Source: Anaerolineae bacterium (GTDB lineage Bacteria; Chloroflexota; Anaerolineae; Promineifilales; Promineifilaceae). Taken from it: a DNA stretch of 64,000 bases. The notes beneath the pieces are model-generated. The model saw nothing but the letters and a program-made list of their open reading frames with translations. It searched no databases and was not told the origin of the DNA. Each line of letters starts with the position of its first letter. Position 1 is the first letter of the stretch. The stretch spans positions 62,001-126,000 of the forward strand of contig JAHDWJ010000019.1 in assembly GCA_023384415.1 (NCBI GenBank), read 5' to 3'. Shown piece by piece: positions 59,115 through 64,000 of this stretch. Position numbers and translations under genes: made by a program.

Positions 59115-59991
59115 GCTGCCTTTGCCCGCCCTTGCTGATGAAACGCCTTCATTGTGGGGTCGCGGCCGCGATCATTTGCGTGAGCTGCTCCATTACCGCT
59201 ACCTGTTGCAAAACCTCATCGTTCGGGACCTCAAAGTCCGGTACAAAAACTCCATCTTAGGAATCGCCTGGAGTATGCTCAACCCCCTGCTGATGATGAT
59301 GGTGTTCACCCTCATCTTTGGCGTTCTCTCCCGCAATGATGCCATTCGCGATTACCCTGTCTTTTTCCTCGTCGGCATTTTGCCCTGGAACTTCTTCAGC
59401 GGCTCTCTTATGGGGGGCACAGTGGCCTTTGCCAACAACAGCAACCTGATCAAAAAGGTATATTTCCCCCGTGAACTGCTGCCGCTCGGTATCATCCTGG
59501 CGAATCTGGTTAATTTCCTGATCGCCTTTGTAGTTCTGGTTGTTTTTCTTTATCTTTTTGGCCTGGGGCTGACGGTAAACGCTCTGTGGGTACCGGTCAT
59601 CTTGCTCATCCAGATCATGTTTACCCTGGGGCTGGCCTTGCTGCTGGGGTCGCTGCATGTTTTTTTCCGTGACGTAGTCATGGTGTTGGATGTGGTCATG
59701 CTGGCCTGGTTTTTTCTCACCCCCATTATTTACCCGCTGGAGCAGTTGGGATCAGAGCTGACTCTGGCCGGGGTCACCTTTAATCCGGCGGTGGTGATGC
59801 GCTGGGTTAATCCGATGGCTTCGATTATTGACGGGTATCGTACGGTGTTATGGGGAACAATGGGGAGTGAGGGCGCGGCCGCGATGGACCCCGCTTATCT
59901 TCTCCGCACCGCCGCCACCGCCCTGGTCACTTTGATCATCGGGTACACCACATTTACCCGCACCCAACATCTGTTTGGGGAAAAATTATAG
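59104..59991 (+). CDS. ABC-2 type polysaccharide export permease (TagG/Wzm-like)
   Basis: 295 residues from ATG 59104, overlapping the first LCP gene by 11 bp. Six or so spans; the cytoplasmic start DLKVRYKNSILGIAWSMLNPLL (near residue 42) and the NPMASIIDGYR segment near residue 238 are typical of teichoic-acid or O-antigen exporters. The ATPase partner (TagH/Wzt) is not adjacent. Flanked by LCP genes, it probably exports the polymer they attach. Confidence 0.9.
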   Translation: MSSKLPLPALADETPSLWGRGRDHLRELLHYRYLLQNLIVRDLKVRYKNSILGIAWSMLNPLLMMMVFTLIFGVLSRNDAIRDYPVFFLVGILPWNFFSGSLMGGTVAFANNSNLIKKVYFPRELLPLGIILANLVNFLIAFVVLVVFLYLFGLGLTVNALWVPVILLIQIMFTLGLALLLGSLHVFFRDVVMVLDVVMLAWFFLTPIIYPLEQLGSELTLAGVTFNPAVVMRWVNPMASIIDGYRTVLWGTMGSEGAAAMDPAYLLRTAATALVTLIIGYTTFTRTQHLFGEKL

Positions 59992-59995
59992 GACA

Positions 59996-61558
59996 ATGAA
60001 AGCAAGCTCACCGTGGCTAATCCCAATAAGTTTATTGACTTTACTGTTGTTCGCTATCGGGATTATCGCCATTCTTCTCTGGGGAACAGCCAATAACACT
60101 CCCATCAGCCGGGTATTGCCCACCTTTGTCCCCATCGCCGTGGCCGGCGCTGACACCGCCACCCGCTCCCTAGATGAAACACCACTGCCCGCCACTTATA
60201 CCCCCATCCCCTCAGTCACAGCCCACCCCAACAGCTCCCCAACCCCACGCCCATCCCTCACCCCCACCGCCGAGCCAACCCTGACCCCCAGCCAGACCCC
60301 TACCCCCCGGGTGTTAGCCCCAGGCGTCCGCTTTGATGGCACTGTCATCCCTCCGCTCACCCCACCAGTGACGGCTATCCCCACCGCTGTGCCCACTTTT
60401 GCCCCTTCACGAGACATCACCACCATTTTGCTCTTGGGCAGTGACACAGTAGGCGGGGTTGGGCGCACAGATACGATGATTCTGGTGGCCGTCAACCGCA
60501 ATCTTAAAACCGCTTCGATGCTTTCCCTGCCGCGTGATCTCTATGTGTATATCCCCGGCTGGACAATGAACCGGCTCAATACGGCTATGGCTCGCGGCGA
60601 AAGCAGCGGCTACCCTGGGGGTGGGGTGGCCCTACTCATGGACACCATCAAATATAATTTTGGTGTCCAGGTAGATTATTACGCCCAGGTGGATTTTGTC
60701 AGCTTTAAGACGATTGTGGATGCCATCGGTGGGGTGGAGTTGGTGGTGACGTGCAGCTACGCAGATTGGCGGCTTAAATCACCAGAGCTTAACCCACACG
60801 TGGAAGATAATTGGGAGATTTTTACCCTGGAGAGAGGGGTGCAGCAGATGGATGGGGACCTGGCCCTCTGGTATGCCCGCTCCCGACTGCACTCCAGCGA
60901 TTTTGATCGCGGCCGCCGCCAGCAGCAGCTTCTCCGGGCCATGTTTAATAAAGGGGTAGATGTCAACCTGCTCTCGCAAATCCCCACCCTATGGGAGACG
61001 TACCGGGAAACGGTGCGGACGAACCTGGATATTGGCACTATTTTGCAGTTGGCTTCGATTGCTCCCCAGGTACGGCAAAATGGGATCCAAAATTTGTACC
61101 TGGTAGGCAATGACCAGATTCGCTCCTGGACGGTGCCGGAGACGGGTGCGGCCGTGCAGCTGCCTAATTGGGAACGAATGCAAGAGACCTTTACCCGCCT
61201 CTATTTGCCCCCATCACTGAACCGGGCGACGCGGCCGCCTATCACCGTAGAGCTGCTTAATGCCACCGGCGATCCGGTAATGAGTACCCTGACTGCCGAA
61301 AATCTGGCCTGGTACGGGTTCATCCCCATTGTCAATGAGACGCCGGTAGCCACCCAAACCAATACGGTCATTAACTATTACGCCAGCAACTTCAAAGGCT
61401 CTTATGATTGGCTCCTCAGTTGGGTAATGAATGAGTACGCCTCAACCATCCAACTTGTGCCTGATACACCCTACCCGTACAATTACCAAATCACCATCGG
61501 CACGGAATATAATCCCTGCCGTCCCTCATTGTACGCACCGAAGATTGATTTAGAGTGA
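59996..61558 (+). CDS. LytR-CpsA-Psr family protein 2, with LytR_C domain
   Basis: 520 residues from ATG 59996 (AGGACA upstream). Membrane span (about 10-30), a Pro/Thr stalk (about 60-115), LCP domain (about 135-375) with ILLLGSDTVGGVGRTDTM, SLPRDLYVYIPGW and YARSRLHSSDFDRGRRQQQL. C-terminal LytR_C domain (about 410-515; ITVELLNATGDPVMS). It is a close paralog of the gene at 61688, so a tandem duplication is likely. Confidence 0.94.
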   Translation: MKASSPWLIPISLLTLLLFAIGIIAILLWGTANNTPISRVLPTFVPIAVAGADTATRSLDETPLPATYTPIPSVTAHPNSSPTPRPSLTPTAEPTLTPSQTPTPRVLAPGVRFDGTVIPPLTPPVTAIPTAVPTFAPSRDITTILLLGSDTVGGVGRTDTMILVAVNRNLKTASMLSLPRDLYVYIPGWTMNRLNTAMARGESSGYPGGGVALLMDTIKYNFGVQVDYYAQVDFVSFKTIVDAIGGVELVVTCSYADWRLKSPELNPHVEDNWEIFTLERGVQQMDGDLALWYARSRLHSSDFDRGRRQQQLLRAMFNKGVDVNLLSQIPTLWETYRETVRTNLDIGTILQLASIAPQVRQNGIQNLYLVGNDQIRSWTVPETGAAVQLPNWERMQETFTRLYLPPSLNRATRPPITVELLNATGDPVMSTLTAENLAWYGFIPIVNETPVATQTNTVINYYASNFKGSYDWLLSWVMNEYASTIQLVPDTPYPYNYQITIGTEYNPCRPSLYAPKIDLE

Positions 61559-61687
61559 GGTAAGAGGGCTAAGGTGTGAGGTATAAGGAGTGAGGGACAA
61601 GGAGAGCGCGAGACTGCTCACTGATTACGACTCACTCGCCAACTCGCCAACTCACCAACTCGCCTACTCGCTGCCTGGAACGCACCT
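61559..61687. repeat. Short tandem repeats between LCP genes
   Basis: AACTCGCC-type units (period 8, about four copies near 61640) preceded by GGTGTGA/GGAGTGA-like units. Non-coding spacer of the same kind as the heptamer loci. Confidence 0.6.
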
Positions 61688-63190
61688 GTGAAACCTTATT
61701 TCCCCTCCCGCTTTGTTTTTTTGCTGCTCATCCTGGCTGTTTTGGTGGGGGTGTTTCAGTTTGCCTGGAGACGACCATCAGAAGCCAGACCAGTGGGGCA
61801 GCCGACGCTAGTTCGACTCGCGGCCGCGCCCTCGGCCACCCCCTTGCCCATCATTCTCACCTTCACCCCCATCCCCACCGTCACCAACACACCCACCCCT
61901 GGCCCATCACCAACCCCCACCCAGACCCCAACGGCAACCCCCATTCCTTCAGCCACACCGACGGCTGTCCCCATCCTTCGGCCTACCTTGCCCCATTTTG
62001 AACCATATCCTGGGGTAGTCGTAAGCGGCACCATCACCACCACTCTGGCAATTCCCACCCAGGTGCCCCCCTTTGCCATTCCTCGTAATGTCGTCAACAT
62101 TTTGCTTATGGGCAAAGATGCCACCGGCGTAGACCACACCGATACCATCATCATTGTCTCGGTGAACCGGGATGAGAAAACAGCAGCTATGGTTTCTATT
62201 CCCCGTGATTTGTATGTCTACATACCAGGCAAAATCATGGGGCGCATCAATACCGCCGTTACCCTGGGCGGCCCACCGCTCCTGGCCGATACAATTTTGT
62301 ACAATCTGGGCATTCCTATTGATTATTATGCCCAGGTGGATTTTGATGGGTTCATCCAGATTGTGGATGCTGTGGGCGGGGTCAATATGGCTGTCTCTTG
62401 TGGCTTTACTGATCATCGGCTCATCAGCCCTGATTTAGACCCGGAAGATGAGGAAAGTTGGGAGCTGTTTACCCTGGAGCCAGGGATGCACCAGATGGAT
62501 GGGGAGTTGGCCCTGTGGTATGTCCGTTCCCGTAATTCGGCCACCGGCGATGATTATGGCCGCGGCCGCCGTCAGCAGCAGCTGCTCCGCGCCCTGTTCA
62601 ATAAAGGGTTAGACCTCAATCTCGTGCCTCAGGTGCCGACCCTTTATCAGACGTATCGCAACACCATCACTACCAATATGGATATTGGGGCTATCTTGCA
62701 GTTAGCCGCCATCGCTCCCCAGGTACGGCAAAATGGTATCCAAAATTTATATCTGCGTGACGATGTTGTCACTTATACCACCCCCAGTGGAGCCAATGTG
62801 CTGCTGCCCAATTGGGAAACGATGCAGCTAACCCTAAACCGCTTATACCAGCCACCGGTGTTAAATCAGGCCAACCGCCCTCCCATTAGCGTGGAGATTA
62901 TCAATGCCAGCGGCAATCCGCAAATGGCCCTGTTAGCGGCTGATAATCTGGCCTGGTATGGGTTTATCCCTATAATCAGTGAAACGTCGCGGCCGCAGCA
63001 AGCCAACAGTGAAATCCGTTATTTTGCCGCTAACTTCAAAGGGTCGTATGATTGGCTCATCAGCCGGGTGATGAACTTCCCCCTGGCTCAAATCGAACTC
63101 GTGCCCGATACCCCCAGCCAGACCCAATACCAGGTCATTCTGGGAAGTAGTTTTGACCCTTGTGTGCCGCAGTTTTTTACTGGACAATAG
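61688..63190 (+). CDS. LytR-CpsA-Psr family protein 3, with LytR_C domain
   Basis: 500 residues starting at GTG 61688. Span (about 7-24), a Thr/Pro stalk (about 48-105), LCP domain (about 130-360) with ILLMGKDATGVDHTDTI, SIPRDLYVYIPGKIMGRINT and YVRSRNSATGDDYGRGRRQQQL, then LytR_C (about 395-495). Highly similar to protein 2 across its length (shared QVRQNGIQNLYL). The different stalks suggest different reach through the wall. Confidence 0.94.
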   Translation: MKPYFPSRFVFLLLILAVLVGVFQFAWRRPSEARPVGQPTLVRLAAAPSATPLPIILTFTPIPTVTNTPTPGPSPTPTQTPTATPIPSATPTAVPILRPTLPHFEPYPGVVVSGTITTTLAIPTQVPPFAIPRNVVNILLMGKDATGVDHTDTIIIVSVNRDEKTAAMVSIPRDLYVYIPGKIMGRINTAVTLGGPPLLADTILYNLGIPIDYYAQVDFDGFIQIVDAVGGVNMAVSCGFTDHRLISPDLDPEDEESWELFTLEPGMHQMDGELALWYVRSRNSATGDDYGRGRRQQQLLRALFNKGLDLNLVPQVPTLYQTYRNTITTNMDIGAILQLAAIAPQVRQNGIQNLYLRDDVVTYTTPSGANVLLPNWETMQLTLNRLYQPPVLNQANRPPISVEIINASGNPQMALLAADNLAWYGFIPIISETSRPQQANSEIRYFAANFKGSYDWLISRVMNFPLAQIELVPDTPSQTQYQVILGSSFDPCVPQFFTGQ

Positions 63191-63312
63191 CCGTTGGTAG
63201 TGAGCGAGTTTGCGAGTGAGCGGGTGAGTGAGTTTGCACTTCCCCGCGTCTCCAGTCTCCAATCTCCAGTTTCCACTCTCTTAATCTCTCAATCACCCAT
63301 CAAGGAGGAAAA
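63191..63312. repeat. Heptamer-type repeats before the MFS gene
   Basis: GTGAGCG/GTGAGTG-like units and TCTCCAG/TCTCCAA/TCTCCAG/TTTCCAC (period 7, 63249-63277). No gene. AAGGAGGA (63302) is the ribosome site of the MFS gene. Confidence 0.6.
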
Positions 63313-64000
63313 ATGTCAACCGAGGCAGCGATCAATGATCGGCGGGAAATTTTGGGTTGGACAATGTACGATTGGGCCAATTCGGCCTTTAGTACCACCG
63401 TCGTCACCACCTTTTTAGGCCCTTATTTGCTGGCTCTGGCGCAGGCGGCCGCCGATGATGTAACTGGCCTCTATTACATTGGCCCTTATGGGGTACAACC
63501 GGCCGCTATTTTCCCCTTCTGTGTCTCCCTTTCCGTCATTTTACAGGTGTTCTTCCTGCCCATCCTCGGCACCATCGCTGACTATACCCACCTGAAAAAG
63601 CGGATGATGATGGGGTTTGCTTACACTGGCGCGGCCGCGACTGTTCTCATCTTTTTCGTGGAAGGCGACCTGGTTCTTTTGGGGGGCTTGCTCTTCATCA
63701 TCGCCAACCTCTCCTTTGGCGCCGCTATCGTCTTTTACAACGCCTTCCTACCCGACATTGCCTCTCCAGACCGGCGGGATGATGTCAGCTCCAAAGGGTT
63801 TGCCCTGGGGTACCTAGGTGGGGGTATTTTACTGTTGATCAATCTGTTTATGGTGCAAACGATGGAAAACACTGGGCTGGCCGTACGGCTCAGCCTGGCC
63901 AGTGCGGGTCTCTGGTGGATCGTTTTCACAGTTCTATTTCCCCAGCGGCGGCTCAAACAACGCGCCCCGGTACGTCACCTGCCCGCCGGAGAAAATATCA
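63313..64000 (+). CDS. MFS transporter, UMF1/Atg22-like (partial, runs off the window)
   Basis: The first 229 residues of a major facilitator protein. EILGWTMYDWANSAFSTTVV at residues about 12-31 is the hallmark start of the UMF1 (vacuole effluxer Atg22-like) family, followed by six predicted spans and the loop DYTHLKKRMM near residue 92. Strong SD AAGGAGG. Eukaryotic Atg22 exports amino acids; the bacterial substrate is unknown. The C-terminal half is beyond the right edge. Confidence 0.9.
   Translation, partial: MSTEAAINDRREILGWTMYDWANSAFSTTVVTTFLGPYLLALAQAAADDVTGLYYIGPYGVQPAAIFPFCVSLSVILQVFFLPILGTIADYTHLKKRMMMGFAYTGAAATVLIFFVEGDLVLLGGLLFIIANLSFGAAIVFYNAFLPDIASPDRRDDVSSKGFALGYLGGGILLLINLFMVQTMENTGLAVRLSLASAGLWWIVFTVLFPQRRLKQRAPVRHLPAGENI

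Larger units (their letters stand above)
1442..63638. repeat. Highly iterated palindrome GCGGCCGC, about 109 copies
   Basis: Starts found by hand: 1442 2009 4637 5204 6688 8175 8504 8611 9003 9033 9295 10699 10816 11399 11967 12402 12804 13557 13707 13797 14933 15297 15624 16133 16463 16692 17190 17365 17745 18286 18330 18511 18635 19060 19273 19826 21002 22689 23817 24563 24687 25088 25308 27012 27425 28313 29511 30571 30616 31425 31754 31760 32089 33712 34181 34509 35355 35901 36231 36476 36886 37896 38625 38670 39167 39447 39606 40214 41056 44167 45097 45432 45759 46021 46318 46440 46869 47022 47622 48584 49051 49132 49497 50106 50223 51470 51620 51812 52618 52979 53106 53262 53675 54439 54652 55043 56317 56808 57734 58086 59162 59875 60909 61231 61820 62562 62989 63445 63631. 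Only 46021 is outside a called gene. Confidence 0.9.

Overview
The window is a gene-dense stretch of bacterial chromosome of moderate GC content. It most likely comes from a Chloroflexota bacterium (Anaerolineae-like filamentous relatives). That placement is inferred, since no rRNA or tRNA gene was seen. It rests on an auracyanin-like blue-copper lipoprotein, very Pro/Thr-rich membrane-anchored proteins with one membrane span beside ECF sigma factors, three LytR-CpsA-Psr (LCP) wall-polymer proteins, many lipoproteins and no outer-membrane genes.

Layout. 0.1-0.8 kb: phoU. 1.1-7.5 kb: a complete branched-chain amino acid ABC transporter (livJ-H-M-G-F), followed by a broken Rpn-type nuclease gene and an ornithine cyclodeaminase-family gene. 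9-11.6 kb and 16.3-18 kb: two ECF sigma/membrane-partner loci. Between them lie a lipoprotein that fuses two solute-binding domains, plsY, a JAMM peptidase and the auracyanin-like protein. 20.7-26.8 kb: a general L-amino acid ABC transporter (aapJ-Q-M-P). 26.9-34.9 kb: an alanyl-tRNA editing protein, a GAF/PAS histidine kinase with a divergent single-domain response regulator, an RmlD-like reductase, rnc, fabF and an HhH protein. 34.9-37.2 kb: a MazG-like protein, a MoaD-MoaE fusion, moaC and a Nudix hydrolase. 38-41.5 kb: a Na/Pi symporter and a DUF5107 protein. 41.6-43 kb: a PIN-domain toxin-like protein and a 262-residue partner. 43.6-55.7 kb: an Hsp70/beta-pinwheel fusion, argH, an L,D-transpeptidase and an amidase, ftsH, rdgB, an alpha/beta hydrolase and gatB. 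55.9-64 kb: a GT2 glycosyltransferase, moaA, three LCP proteins with an ABC-2 permease, and the start of an MFS exporter.

How the genes work together. The first third is mainly nutrient uptake: phosphate control, then two amino acid importers that share an unusual 5' leader motif. The molybdenum cofactor genes (moaDE, moaC, moaA) are split over two sites 20 kb apart. The wall genes (L,D-transpeptidase, amidase, LCP trio, export permease, PlsY) fit a Gram-positive-like envelope with secondary polymers. At least two toxin-antitoxin modules are visibly decayed (BrnT/antitoxin near 37.3 kb, Phd near 53.9 kb), and one PIN module looks intact.

The most striking feature is not a gene. The palindrome GCGGCCGC occurs about 109 times by hand count, roughly once per 590 bp against about two expected. 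All but one copy lie inside coding regions, and they fall in all three reading frames, which resembles the HIP1 palindrome of cyanobacteria. The intergenic regions also hold cyanobacterium-like period-7 short tandem repeats, a family of 83-103 bp elements bounded by GTAACTACTAA inverted repeats, and near-perfect hairpins without a T-tract.
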